Source: Austropuccinia psidii
Lineage: Eukaryota; Basidiomycota; Pucciniomycetes; Pucciniales; Sphaerophragmiaceae
Assembly (NCBI GenBank): GCA_023105745.1
Contig: JALGQZ010000013.1
Span: 2,081,501 to 2,145,500, forward strand
Reading direction: 5' to 3'
Length of the DNA stretch: 64,000 nt
The stretch's first letter is position 1. Each line of letters opens with the position of its first letter. Below the pieces are notes generated by a model. The model was not told where the DNA came from, did not search any database, and saw only the letters and a program-made list of their open reading frames with translations. Of this stretch, positions 50,428 through 62,934 are shown in pieces. A program made the position numbers and the translations under genes.

Positions 50428-52117
50428 GAAGAAGAACTTCAGATTCTCTGAATGGGCACCAGGGAGTGGTACCCTTGACAGTGGAAACACTGATTCAGAA
50501 GGGACAGAAACCCCCATACTGGGAATAAGTTCCTCAGCACTGCACAATGAATTTTTCAATGCAGTGCTGAAATCATATGCTAAACACAAACAGTGTAGCA
50601 TACTACTCCAACTCCTTCAACAAAAATACAGGAGCCCAGAACTGGAAACCCAGCTGGAGGAACCCTGGTTGAGGGCCTATAAGGACAATAAATTCTTCCT
50701 TATAGATGGCCTGATTTATCACAGAGATAAGCACACCAGTGCACTCACAGTGATAGACAGAGACCACATCTCTTTAATCCTGCAGGAATGCCATGACTGC
50801 CCCTACATGGGACACATGAGTGAAGACAGGACTAAAGAGAGGGTAGCAAGCACAGCTTGGTGGCCCAAGTGGGAGCAAAAGTTGAGTGAATACATCAACA
50901 CTTGTGAAAGATGCCAAAAGGCAAATAGAAAGCATGGGAAGAAATATGGGTTGCTTCAACACATAGAAGAACCCAAACACCCATGGGAAACCATCAACAT
51001 GGACTGGGTCACAGGACTTTTCCCAGGAGGCAAAGAAAACTACAATGCCTGCCTAATAATAGTTGATAGGTTCAGCAAGAGCATGAGATGTCTACCATGC
51101 CATAAAGAGGACACAGCCATGGACACTGCTCTGTTATTTTGGAATAACATCATATCCACCTGTGGAGTCCCTAAGATCATAATTAGTGACAGGGACCCAA
51201 AATTCACATCTGAATTTTGGACCAATTTGTATGACATGCTAGGCACCAAGCTTGCTTTTTCCACAGCTTACCATCCACAAACAGATGGCCTAGCTGAGAG
51301 GATGATCCAAACAATGGAGGACATCCTCAGGAGGTTCTGTGCCTATGGCATGGAATACAAGGACCATGAGGGATATACCCATGATTGGGTCACCCTCTTA
51401 CCAGCAGTCCAACTGGCTTATAATACAAGCCAGCACTCTACCACAGGAAAAACACCTGCACTGGTAGAGAAAGGGTGGAATCCCCTTTTACCTGTGGATC
51501 ACTTGAAGAAAAATCTTCTGACCATCCACCCCACAGCCAAAGACTTCCATGATATGTGGAAGAAAGCCTGTGATACTGCTGCCAAATGCATAGCTGAGGC
51601 CAAAGAGTATAATAAGCAGAGGTGGGACAAATCACATATGGAACCTGACTTCAACGAAGGGGACCAGGTGTTAGTGTCTACACTAAGCTTTAAAAATCTC
51701 AAAGGACCCAAGAAAATGAGAGACTCATTTGTAGGGCCCTTCACTATCATTAAGTTGATAGGGAAGAATGCAGTAGAGGTCAAGCTCACTGAGGAGTTTT
51801 CTAGGAAACACCCAGTCTTTCCAGTAAGCCTGGTCAAACCATACTTCCAAACAGAAGAGGATAAATTCCCCTCCAGGAAGAAAAACATCACTCCACCAGA
51901 AATAGTGGAAGTAGAACACTCTCCTGGACCTGTGAGTAAAATCATCAGGGCCACAAAAATCAGACTCAATGGGAAGGATCAGAGACAATATCTAGTCAGA
52001 TTCAAGAACCAGACAGCTGACAAAGACAAATGGTTGGCAGAGGATGCCATACCAGATGGGAACCTCCATTTAAGGAGATTCAGAGCATCTAGGAGGACTG
52101 AACAGTCTCATCAATGA
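50400..52117 (+). CDS. Integrase with chromodomain of A2 (frame-shifted pol end)
   Basis: This continues pol after the 1-base insertion; the open frame reaches back to 50321. Numbering from 50321: HHCC zinc finger ([16 protein letters not shown] ... [14 protein letters not shown]); catalytic triad D228 (NMDWVTG), D290 (SDRDPKF) and E326 (GLAERMIQ), a D35E spacing; C-terminal DNA-binding part ([20 protein letters not shown]); chromodomain from about 540 ([20 protein letters not shown] ... KWLAEDAIP) to the end. All three acidic residues are present. Integrase joins the DNA copy to the genome, and chromodomains of this group are known to read histone marks. Without an ATG near its start it would need pol translation to reach it. 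Confidence 0.9.
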
Positions 52118-52129
52118 TGAGCCTTTTTT

Positions 52130-52141
52130 AGAGGGAGGGTA
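52130..52141 (+). other. Polypurine tract of A2
   Basis: AGAGGGAGGGTA directly before the 3' LTR and 12 bases after the integrase stop. Matches 3197-3209 of A1. Confidence 0.8.
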
Positions 52142-53578
52142 TGTCAGCCTGTGACTCAAAACCAGAGCACAAGCATGACAGCCAAAATACCATAAACCAA
52201 TGGTATAGCCAAAATACCACCAAAAAATGGAACTGAGCCAAGTTAGCTCAAAAGGTATCAGAAGAAAGAGGAAACTCACCTCTTTCTGAAAATATAAGTC
52301 CCATCACCATAGGACAAGAAATAACAAAGTTATTCCTGCTCAAAGTTATTGCTGAGCATAAACCTTAATTTTCACCTCTCATCTAAAATCTAGAAGGAGA
52401 GGCTTAACCCCATCAAATGGGTATTCAAAATGAAGCTCTAAGCCAGGGCTATCCAATGGTACCAGCCAAACTGAGCTAGCACCAGTGTTACTTGAGTTAT
52501 GGTCAAATTCAGACCAAATAAAGGTGAACAAAACATTCACCTCTCATCTAGCTTTTACAGTTTTAGTGTGAGATACCTAAAGTGGGGTCTTTTTGGAAAG
52601 AGCACAATCAGGGCTATCTGATGGTGCCATCCATTTCCTCATAACTCAACTACAACAGAAGGTATTGGCCAAACAAGCTTAATACAGCTTTTGACCAGAC
52701 CACGCCAATGTACAAAAATACTTGTACATGGGATAACTTTGTCATATTTAATGATAACCATGTCAGGTTGGGTACCATTGTGTAGCGCCCATACAGAGCT
52801 ATTCAATGAACCAACTTTGAGCTTGATATCTCAAAAACTGACAGAGTTATGACCATTTTAAGGTCAAAATCCCACCTGCTGTCAGATACAGCCTTACCAT
52901 GGGATAATATCCCATAACCATGAATATGAGGTGTCAAATAGACGAAGAAGCATGTTTTTACTTCAATACCTCATATTTCAGTTAATACTGGGGTCCCATA
53001 CAGTTTCTGTACAGCATTCTACGCGTCATACACGTCAGAATCAGGCTGTGAGGTCCCCAGATGAAAATTTTCGCCCTGTATTGGTGAAAACTGCCCAGAT
53101 GTGGTTTCAAAACCACATCTGAGCCCAATACAGGGTATAAAGGCTGTTTGCAAACCACAAGCCTGTCATAGAGAGTGAAAAATCTTCACTTCCTCTACAT
53201 GGAAAGGTCTAGCAGCCTTTCCACCTCAATTTTAGGATAAAAGGAGGGCTTTTCACAGCCAAAAACCTTTCCTCATCCTGCTCTTGAATACCCTACGTAG
53301 TAAACTGTCAAAAACAGTTTTACTCTTAGGTAATAAACAGGTATACTCTTAATTTAAAGTATTGTAGTCTTTATTATTGTAACCCAACAGGTAAAGCTGC
53401 ACCCAGGGCTTTCAACAGCGCTCACCACCACTATATTTCTTATAGTAAAGCCCCTTTTTTATTAAATTAATCCATCTTTAACCCTTATAAAACTATTTTA
53501 AACTATTTTCCACGTGTCACAGTCATAGTTTAGTTGTAAATAGCTTTATTTCTACTTCAACATAGACTCATCCTGACA
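52142..53578 (+). repeat. 3' LTR of A2
   Basis: Same length as the 5' LTR (1437 bp). Outside 52757-52822 the two differ at about 15 positions. Inside that 66-base patch they differ at 17. The palindrome is at 53074-53135 and the TATA-like site at 53236-53244. The right flank is CTAGC. Confidence 0.95.
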
Positions 53579-54210
53579 CTAGCCAGTATGGGATCATACT
53601 GTGGGACAGCTATCCATAAAATTGAGTTCACAGCTAATTAATTGAATTAGATGCTATTTATTCTTTAATTTCTCATAAATTGACAAATAAGTGTCATACA
53701 GGATTTTCCTATACAGTTTCTGAGGCATCTAAAGCACCGGAACACACCTGTAAACTCCATTGGTGAACATTTTAACCCTGTATAGGGTAAAAATGACAAC
53801 TTGTGACTCTAAAGCCACATTTCCACCCAATACCAGTCTGTATTGTGGGTGTAGAACCACAAACCATCCTACAGTAGCAAATACTTTCACTCTGTGGTTA
53901 TGTGCAGAGGCAAAAAAACTCCCACTACCCCTGAATAAGATAAAAGGAGGCCTTTCCTCACCAGAAGGCCAATCCATCACCCTGTTTTTGATATCCTTGC
54001 ATGGTATGGCTTCTTAAAAGAAGTTGTTGCCTTATAATCAAACAGGTATAACTATAATTTTAATTATTTTAGGGTTTATTATTGTAAACCAACAGATAAA
54101 CGCTGCACCCAGGGCTATCAATAGAACTCACAATCACTAAATTCTTTGGTATAGCCCTTTTAACTATCTTCTCACTTCATCATCATCATCATTTTCATGT
54201 CATACTAACA
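53579..54210 (+). repeat. Right part of the old family A-like LTR
   Basis: It continues 43168-43881 after A2. Recognisable blocks are ATAAAAGGAGGCCTTTCC (53941), TTATTGTAAACCAACAGATAA (54081) and CACCCAGGGCTATCAATAG (54106). The end is set at CATACTAACA (54210), the likely counterpart of CCTGACA. No target duplication is visible, so the end is approximate. Confidence 0.7.
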
Positions 54211-54832
54211 GTGTGGTATGCCATACCATTTGTTCAGTTTGGATTAATGAAAAAAATAATAAATAAATAAATAAAATATTATCAGTAGTATTTTATTTGA
54301 AAATTTAAATTAAGAGGAATTTTTTTTAATCACATAAAATAAGAAGTTGGTAGGATAGTGTGAAAGGTGGAAAGAAAATAGGTTAAGAAGAAGAAATTAG
54401 GCAGTAAAGGTGTCACAGTAGTATTACAGAAGGTGTTTACAGAGGTTTCACAAGGGTGTACTTTAAAAAAAAGAAAAAAGAAAAAACTAGTATTACATAA
54501 TCAATGACATCATTTCCCCACAAATTTCCCCACAAGAATCAAGAACTCAGTTAAAGCACAGACATCTCAATTCAATTACCACCAAACCTTAAATGGAAGA
54601 CCTGAAAAATTCTAAGTCCCCTTTTTTTCAACACTCCCCTGGAGGCCCAAAAGCTATAAATAGAGCTCCTTTCTCCCCTCAATTTTTTTTCCTCATGGCC
54701 TAGACAGAGGCTCATCACAAAAACGTAACTTCTTAATATTTTTCCTGAGGGAAATCCCATCCATCCATCCACATTATCCTAATTTTTTAGGAATACACCG
54801 TAGCTAAGCTCAGCAGTATAATCATCCCATCC
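54211..54832. other. AT-rich stretch with a TATA-like promoter motif
   Basis: It has an (AATA)n patch near 54255-54275 and purine-rich runs. CTATAAATAGAGCTCC at 54654-54669 on the plus strand closely matches the TATAAATAGAGCTC core of the B LTRs (minus strand at 8371 and 61695). This may be the core of another worn LTR reading plus. No ends were found. Confidence 0.4.
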
Positions 54833-55045
54833 CCATTCCTAAATTTTGCTCATCAGCTAAGCTCAGAAGCATTTTCTGAGTGATTCATAGTTAATAGTAG
54901 TTAAAAGTTGGTCTACTTTAATTCATTAACTCATCTCATTGACTACCTCCATTCCTAAATCTGCTCAGTAGCATTGTCTGGGTGTTTTATAGATAATAGT
55001 AGTTAACAGTTGGTCTACATTATTTTATAAATACATCCCATTGAC
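54833..55045. repeat. Two tandem copies of a unit of about 100-116 bp
   Basis: Copy 1 starts at 54833 (CCATTCCTAAATTTTGCTCA) and copy 2 at 54949 (CCATTCCTAAATCTGCTCAG). Both carry AATAGTAGTTAAnAGTTGGTCTAC (54893 and 54994) and end near CCCATTGAC. A short AATAGTAGTGTyTGTTAT repeat follows at 55086 and 55143. Confidence 0.6.
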
Positions 55046-56610
55046 AAGGGTCTTTACTCAGTAGCGAAGCTCAGTAGTAAATTGAAAAATAGTAGTGTCT
55101 GTTATCCCAGGCTATCATCATAAAATTATCAAACCCTTAAAAAATAGTAGTGTTTGTTATTATCAGTTATCATATTATCCACAGTTTTATCATCAAAATT
55201 GGAAATTCCTGAAGGTGTTACTGTTCTCAGTAAAGGAATTAAAAAGTCTTTCTCCAGTTTTTTTATCTTCATCTATTTGTGTTAAGGTTTACTAAGCCAT
55301 TGTTTCCAGATCAAACAAATTCTTATAGAGTCTGTTGAATTTATGTTTCTGACTAGCCACCATCAAATAAAAGAAATTGATTTTGAGCTCAAGTTAAGAT
55401 TATTCATCATTTTCAGGAAGGGAAGTTCAGATTATTCTGACACACAAGCAGAGAAAGGGTTACAATCTTGAACAGCAATTCAAAGCTGTTCTATTGTAAT
55501 TTCCCCTTCCAGGTACTGCCTCATTTATCCCACACAGGAGGAGTTCCCACAACACTCATACCTTTGTATTGTCATTGTAAAGCTATATCATAGAGTAACC
55601 CTGACAATTGCTTTCAACCTGGTCAAATATCATTTGATTTATTCATACTATGCAATGTAGGTTATTTTATCCATTTTCATTTACTCATTCTGTTAATTGA
55701 TCATATAAAAGATAAAATTCAAATTTTCTCCATATTTAAAGAAAGATTCAACTGCTATATATATTATTAAAAATTATGTAACATTAAAAAAGTAATTAAT
55801 AATTCTATAAAATGTATATTTTATTTAATATTTTCAATGAATAAAACATAATTTCATGAATAATCATGCATAAATACTTATGGATTAATATAATTTGCCA
55901 TAATTAGATTATTCTCATTTTTAAAATCTAAATTTACATTATAATATTTAGACTTCATCAATCCCAATGGTTCAATTTTTTTAAATCTAAATCTTCTATT
56001 TCCAACAATTAACATTGGTCAAATTTGGATATGTGAATGTAAAACATTTCAAAACAATCAATGCCAATCTCAAGGGAATTTTCATCAAGGTGTTGGAAAG
56101 TCCAAATGAGCCAATCAGAATCAAATCAATAATTCTCCTTTATTCAATAAGATAAGCTATAATTTCAATTCTAATCACAATTCCTATTTACAATTCTATC
56201 TCCCACAATCTATAATACAATTTACAAATGTTTCTCATAATTTCTGATTACAATTTTATGAATATTAAAGATATTCTTGCCAAACTCTATCCATAAGGAA
56301 ACTCAATAATAAAATTTAGAGATAAGTGTAAGCCATTTCATTATATGCCCTTCCATTTGTTGAAAGAAATTTGTTTATACATAATATTTTTGAAATTAAT
56401 TAATTTAACCTATTCTATTATTATGATAGGGTTCCATACATGAAGGCGAATCCCATTTACAGTTAGAAAAATCCTCCCACAAAACTTCAATTGAAGAGAT
56501 ACTGCATAGACCTGAAATATAAAGCTCCATCTTATTGCAACTACCTACATTTCAACTTGGACATCCATCTTTACTTATCACACTGATTCAAATATAACAT
56601 TAAATTATTG
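55046..56610. other. AT-rich stretch, no gene seen
   Basis: No convincing frame or transposon end before the transposase remnant. The stretch 56460-56600 could hold an upstream part of that remnant but is too worn to align. Confidence 0.4.
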
Positions 56611-57641
56611 AAAAAAAAATGAATGATAATTATTTCCAATGGAATTTTCAACTTCAAAAAGAAATTGACCTTAATTATATGATTTTAAATGTCAAGAACT
56701 TCCCAGAACAGATCCCTAAGCCCATATCAACTGTAAAAAAGTTTTTATCTTTAAATGAAAATATAAAAGGGTCAATTTTATTTCCCAATTCTTACAAATT
56801 GCAATGACCACTCAATTTCTCAAAGCTCAAATAAAATCAATCCTACATTATAAAAATTTCCAAATTTCTTAATTGAGACTTATGGAATCCATCAAGCTTT
56901 GTGAATAAATAAAATTTATCATCCTATCAAGAGATTTAATTTTCAAAGCTTGCAAAAATAGATTGCCACTAAAATCCAATCCCCAAATTCTTAGTATTTT
57001 TTGAAGAATTGAAGTAAATCTCAGTGCAGGTCTAACGTCAAATATCAAGATATTTGGGATGGAAGCTTATGAAACACTTTTGAAGATCCCCAAGGGAACC
57101 ATTTTAATCATTGTCATTATAATTTATTTTTTGGAATTTTTTTAATATTGGATGAATCCCTATGGTATGAAAGCAGGATCCAATATCATATCCTTGGGAG
57201 TTATTTTGCTTATTCTCTTCATTCTTACTCCTGATATAGACTATAAGTCCTAAAGTCTCTTTATTTATGGATTTACCCCTAATCCAAAATAGCCTACTAC
57301 TTCTCAACTAAAAATCTCCTTGAACCACTGAAAACAGAGCTTCATGCATTCCGGTGAGGAATTTCTTTCCCCAAAACCTATCAATATCCTCAAGGGGATC
57401 AAATTAAAGCTGCAATTCCTCTTTTAATGGGTGATACACATGGTCTTAGTAAGATTGGAGGTTAGGCTTCACATTCTAACACGATATTTTTCTTGCATTG
57501 CAGTTTTCCATAAAGTCAAATTTCAAATCCCAATCAAGAATCATGGCCACTTGAAAATTTGTATGAGCATGTTCAATGGGCTGAAAATTGGAAAAGGCAC
57601 ATATTCTTTCCAAGAAAAAATGTGTTCTTGGAGAACATAGT
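56611..57641 (+). pseudogene. Decayed Plavaka/Tnp2-type DNA transposase
   Basis: The plus-strand frame from 56619 reads WNFQLQKEIDLNYMILNVKN and KPISTVKKFLSLNENIKG, then many stops. The frame near 57150 reads WMNPYGMKAGSN, LFIYGFTPNPKQPTTSQ. The next frame from about 57310 reads NLLEPLKTELHAF, KTYQYPQGDQIKAAIPLLMG, SKIGG, SHSNTIFFLHCSFP, ESWPLENLYEHVQWAENWK. This order (WxNPxG, YGxxPxP, L..L..EL..., YPxGxxIxxxxPLLxGD, KxGGxASHSxxxFCxxC) is what I know from basidiomycete Plavaka/Tnp2 (CACTA-like) transposases. It has at least two frame changes and about ten stops, and is cut at 57641 by a B/C LTR. The catalytic part further C-terminal is not found. Confidence 0.72.
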
Positions 57642-59434
57642 TGTAAGGTGTGGATATAAAACTTTGATTAAAAATCAAGTAATTTTCCTGTCCCAAACAT
57701 CTGTATAAGGTAAAATTGATTAAAAATAGTATGAAAAAATTTTTTTAACAGAAGAAACGCCAATTTTAGTGTTATTAACTTTATAAGTATAAAAAATCAA
57801 TATTATGAGGATTTATTGTTTTACCAACAATAAAAATTTATCCAAAAATACTCTATAAGAGATATTTAAGGCTTAAAAAGAAGCTTCTTTAAGAGCAATT
57901 TCAATTTTAATTAATTGAGCAAAGGACTGCAAGCAAGTAATTAAAGAACAGAGTCTTGAAAATATTATTCAAGAGAAAAAATTCCCAAAAGTGACCAGGT
58001 GTATTTGGAAACAAAGTGACAAAGTTAAGAGTGATAAAAGATGCTTTATTTAACTTATGTGGTGGTTCAAGAGGTTAAAATGATTATAAGAGTTACAAAC
58101 AATGATTATAATGAATTTTTCACATGCTTAAATTTTTTCAAATTATTTAATAAGGGTGGTTGTAATATTTTATTAATTGTCTTAACAGTGTTCAAACTAA
58201 TTATAAAGGGAAAGGTTTCTAACATGGAGAGAAAAGTGGGGCAAAAAAGACATTCTCTTATAGGAATAAATTCCCTTACTCCAAAAGTAAAATTTGCTCT
58301 TGTCAGTCGTGGAAAACCCTCTGAAAAAAGAAAAGCAAGTTATGGCATCAAGGAACCCTGGTTTAGACCAAAAAAGGGCTGGTTTTGGCCATTTTTTGCT
58401 GTTTCCAGCCATTATGGAACCTCAAATCAGCCATTGCTATAGTAATACCTGGTTTTAAACCTTCAAAAAACAGTTAAAACTGTTTTTACAATATTTTGTT
58501 TTATCTTACGGGTAGTTTTACACTCTTGGCAACAGTTAAAACTGCCCTGGTTGGTATCAAAACCTCATCATCAGTTGAGACACAGACCCTGTGACTCAAT
58601 TCCAGGCCAAAAGGGATGAACTTTTGAGTCCATTTTGTCATCTCACACCTGTCAGCAAGGAATTTGGGGGTATGGCTCCCCCTTGGAGCCAAAATTCCTT
58701 TCCCCCCACAATCAATATTTCCAATTGATTTTTTCTTTAATGCCTCATCATGTATTATACTTATAATTTACATATGTAATTCAATTAAGTTTTTAAATTA
58801 CACAACTGTAATAATTGACACCTCATATTTAGATTAAAGTTCACTTATGTAATACATGTGCACATTTTGACATTTCAATTGAAAATACTTCAATTCCTCA
58901 TAACTTCTAAGCTACACACAACACCACAACTTTAACACAAAGATTGGGGGTTACCAACACATGTGATGGGAATTAAATGAAAGTTTTGAGGATTTTCAAC
59001 TTTTGTACAGAAAATACTAAAAACTTAATATAATCTTATTTAGAGTTGAGTTACAGACATTTAACCCAGGGGTGACCCCACCTTATCTTGTATGAGGAGT
59101 CCAATGGTAAAATAATTTTCATATGTTTAGTTGTAGGATAAAAGGCTATATTAATTTTTATTCAAATTTTTCCCAAAAATGTTTTAATTGTAGTATTTTT
59201 GTTGAAAATTCATTTTTACTTAATTTTTTGAAGTAAAAATGTGTTTTCACAAATTTAAATTTCAATGTAATTTTATTTTTAAGTTATAATTGAATTTTAA
59301 TTTTGTTGTATCAATTTACATTCATATTTTAATTTTTGTCTTGATTATATAAATAAACTTATTTTAGTTATAATTTTTTATTGTTTTATCATTTGTGGTC
59401 TTTTGGGTATCTGAAAATACCTTTAAGGCTCACA
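57642..59434 (-). repeat. Family B/C LTR, 3' LTR of the minus-strand element at 59435-61007
   Basis: It starts TGTAAGGTGTGGATATAAAA and ends TTAAGGCTCACA. Both ends match the C LTR at 30678-32873, including a small inverted repeat (TTGATT...AATCAA) just inside. The minus-strand integrase remnant lies directly to its right. The open frame at 58041-58442 lies within it and is not believed to be a gene. Confidence 0.72.
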
Positions 59435-61007
59435 TTCCCTCCCCCTAAAAAAAGAATATGACTTGTTATTTTTGATGTTTCTGAACCTTCTGAGAAGTTG
59501 ATTAGCTCAAGGTGGGTCCTTTTCTGATAACCATTAATCTTCACAAGCTGGGTGACTTTACCTAACAAGTCATTCCCTTACTTTCTTGGTTGTTAGCTTT
59601 CTTTGTTTGAGAACTTTGGTGATTTACCTAGTACCAGAAGATTCAATAGGAGCTATATGCTGCGGAACTTTCTTTCTCAAAGGAAACTTCTCAGCATAAC
59701 TACATTTACATGGCTTTACCAAGCTTACTGGAAATGTAGGATGCTTATTGCTAAGTTCCTCAGATAATTCTAATTCAATTGAATTTTCCTCATGGAGGGC
59801 TTTAATAATAAAGGGTCCTACAAAGGAGTCTGTGAGCTTTTTACATCCCTTGATGTTATTGAAGTTAGTGGTGAATACAAGTACTAAATCTCCCACTTTG
59901 AAATCTGCAGTGGCATGTGATTTGTACAATTTGTCTTTGGAAAATGCAAATCAGTGCTCCATGGCTCTTATTGCATGCTTTCTAGCTTTGTCTAGAGTCC
60001 CTTTGAAGCTACCAGATGTGGAATGTATTTCAACCAAATCCTTCCTTAATGAATATTGGGGTAATTTGGGATTGTGTCCCTTTTCTAGAATAGCAGGAGT
60101 TTGATTGGTACTGGCATGAATGGCTTTTTTGTATGGCAATTACAGCACTGGTAAAAGAGTACACCAATCATGGGTGAACCCATCACAATCTTTAAATTCA
60201 AGGCCATATGCACAAAATCTTCTTTCCATGTCTTCCAAGGTTTGGATCATTCTTTCAGCCAGTCCATCAATTTGTGGCTGGTAGGCTGTAGAGAAGGACA
60301 ACTTTGTTCCAAATAATTGAGGAAGATTTGTCCATAGTGCTGAGGTGAATTTGGTATCTGTGTCATCCATGATATTTGTGAAGATGCCAGTCCATGATAT
60401 TACTCTATTCCATGTTAGAAGAGCTGTATCTATGGCTGTATAATCCTTGTGACATGGAAGAAAGATTGGAGTGTTACCAAATCTGTAAACAATAACTAGG
60501 AATGCATTATAACTTCTATCACCGCCAGGTGGTAGGCCAATTACCCAAGCCATATGGATAATTTCCCAAGGTTTTCTGGGCTCTTGGATTTTTATCATAT
60601 TTCCAAGCCTTTTGCCAATGGATTCATTAGCCGTTTGACATCTGTCACAGGTTTTGCAATACTCGTCCACATTGGCCATCACATACAGGTCTTTCTCTTT
60701 CCTCTTATGCTGTACTGAGACAGATTTCCCGAGAAGGGGCTGTCAGGGCATTAATTCAGTACAAGATTTATTAAGGACCTGTCCACAACTGTCATTACAC
60801 ATGCATGCTTAGTTCTGTGGTAAATTATACCAGCAGTAAGTGGAATCTTCCTTCATCATATGATTTCTTCCATATTTCATCTAAAGCATGTATCAAAGAG
60901 TTGTCTTTACAGTCTTTAGTAAGCAATTGGCATAGGAGGCTACAATTGTTATCTTGAGTATAGCTGTTTCTTATTTCATCAAAGATTGTTGTGTTAAGAT
61001 CTGTAAC
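59435..61007 (-). pseudogene. Decayed integrase end of a B-like element (B4)
   Basis: On the minus strand 60682-60140 has the zinc-finger end (CKTCDRCQTANESIGKR) and the catalytic core, where the first Asp is lost (HMAWV instead of NMDWV) and the second motif reads MDDTDTKF. The AERMIQ motif with the Glu is kept. 60139-59951 and 59929-59624 hold the C-terminal part (DFKVGDLVLVFTTNFNNIKG). A chromodomain trace lies at about 59610-59460. 60683-61007 holds the broken N-terminal integrase and linker. It stops where the LTR at 61008 begins. It is older and more diverged than B2 and B5. Confidence 0.82.
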
Positions 61008-62934
61008 TGTAAGGTTTGACTATGAAACAATAAGTAAAAATTACTAATATTTTACTTATTGTACTATGAATGTCCTTATGAATGAAATAAATAACATAAA
61101 AGTAATTATAATAATAAAGAATTATTATAATTATGGCGTAAAAATAATTATATTATTAATAAAAATATAACAATATAATTTATATTATAAAATATAATAT
61201 AGTAAAATAAATATATTAATATGAAATAATTAATATATTTAAAAGCACTTTATTATTGCTACAAACAAATAATAAAGGCGTAAAAAATTGTTTTTTATTA
61301 ATAAAAAACAATTAATAACATTAATATTACTAATATTAAAGTTATAAATTAATATAAGAGAAAATAACCTACTTTTAACACTTATGATAATATTTTTGAG
61401 ATATTTTACGCCAAATAATATATATAAAACTTATACAAATTGTATTTACAATAAAAAATAGAGAAATTACAAATATTCTTGATTTTTGACGTGGAAATGA
61501 GTTTTAGAGAGATTTTTAACAAAAAAAGTTAAACAAATGATTTAATCACTTCAAAATTGATGATTATAATAAAAATGAACTTTGGTCTTTAATAATATAA
61601 ACGTTTTATATACAAAGAAGAAAGATATTACCTTTTTGTTTGTATTTATTTAATGTTTTTGATGCGTCTGAGGGGAAAACAGAGCAGAAAGAGCTCTATT
61701 TATAGTAAATACCTCCCTCCTAGAGTCCAACAGGCTTCTAGTAGACGTTTACTGATCATATCCACTGGAATTGATCAATATTTCAAGGTTTGGTGATGAT
61801 TACATCATGATCAAACCTCATTACATCACTATTATGCCATTATTTAGAGTTATCAGTATAACTCTAAGTCTGATGATGTCAAAGGCTTGGCAGAACCCCA
61901 AATTTCATGTATTTTATTAGTTTTAATCATGAACCAATAGTATTCACCAATTTCAACACTTATATGACTGTTAAACTTAATTTTAAGGTTACAGTATGTG
62001 ATCATAAATGATCGAATTAAGCTGAAGCTTTTATCCTTAATAACTTTTAATATTTACACGCTAAAGCAATTCAGAGAGTGAATTCTGATAGCTTGGCATA
62101 ACCTAATTATGCTTCCAAGAGCATTTCATTACATCATCAAAACTCTATTTTGATGATTTTTCTTGTAACTCATCTTTTCTGTTCAAATTTAATATTTTAA
62201 ACTTCAAACTATGATTTCAAGGGGTTATACCTTGAATATTATAATAAAAAATACATCATTCTTCACGAATGAGCTAGTAGAATCCAACTGTCTACTTATT
62301 TTTAAGTTTGGACCACTTTCACAACAAAGTGGTCAACAGCTCTGTTGATTTTAATCAATAATTCCTTACAGATTTTAACCTTGTTTATAACTGGTAAAAT
62401 AAACTTCATATCTGTGTTCCTACAGTAATTACGGGATGACTTTCTTTCTGGTTCATCACTCTATCATGTATAATTCAAGAGATATTAGCTAAAATCCTTG
62501 AATATATGCATTGACCAAAAAAGTGCATATATTCAGGTTAATTCCTTAAGTATTGGTTTTGAAGCTTAGCTAATTAGTTGTTTTATGTGTGGATTTGTGT
62601 GAAAAATCCAATGGTACCATTCATTTTACATGTTGTTTCATGAGCTTTTGAAATAAATAAGGATTTGTGGTTGCTATAAGGTATTATTACTTATAACTTA
62701 TCGAATATTGACTTTAAAGATATGCCATAAAAATGGTATATGTGTATTTTACCATGGGGAATCCAATGGTGTAATTTATTTCACATGTTTATTCATTGGG
62801 TTTTAATTTAAACCAAATTTTGTACCAATTTATGGTATTTTTATAGTTTTTAAGGTACTTATTTTTGATGTATAATTATATAAAATATTTCTTGTGACCT
62901 TTTTGGGTATGTGGTCATATCTCAAAGGTTCAAA
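61008..62934 (-). repeat. Family B LTR, 3' LTR of the element at 62935-64000
   Basis: It starts TGTAAGGTTTGACTATGAAA and ends CTCAAAGGTTCAAA. It aligns end to end with 7627-9609, shares the minus-strand TATAAATAGA at 61695-61704 and the hairpin at about 62499-62533. It lies inside the integrase of B4, so B5 inserted into B4. The left flank is GTAAC (61003-61007). Confidence 0.85.

Larger units (their letters stand above)
43882..53578 (+). mobile_element. Nearly intact Ty3/gypsy chromovirus A2 (9.7 kb)
   Basis: Two 1437-bp LTRs (43882-45318 and 52142-53578) start TGTCAG, end CTGACA, and are flanked by CTAGC duplications. Inside, in order: primer-site-like sequence, spliced leader, pre-gag frame, Gag with zinc knuckle, aspartic protease, reverse transcriptase, RNase H, integrase, chromodomain, polypurine tract. 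The order RT-RNase H-integrase makes it Ty3/gypsy, and the chromodomain puts it with chromoviruses, which are known to target chromatin. The LTRs differ at about 15 positions outside one odd patch, so insertion is recent. One extra A in pol is the only clear break in the main reading frame. It lies nested in an older A-like LTR. Confidence 0.95.

Noticed and set aside
54211..54240. Target duplication of the old split LTR
   Set aside because: The bases before 43168 (CTTAC) and after 54210 (GTGTG) do not match, so the right end remains approximate.
57104..57307. 67-codon minus-strand frame with balanced composition
   Set aside because: The plus strand here carries the transposase relic motifs, so the minus frame is a shadow.
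58041..58442. 133-codon plus-strand frame
   Set aside because: It lies within the B/C LTR 57642-59434, and its first half is dominated by AT-driven residues.
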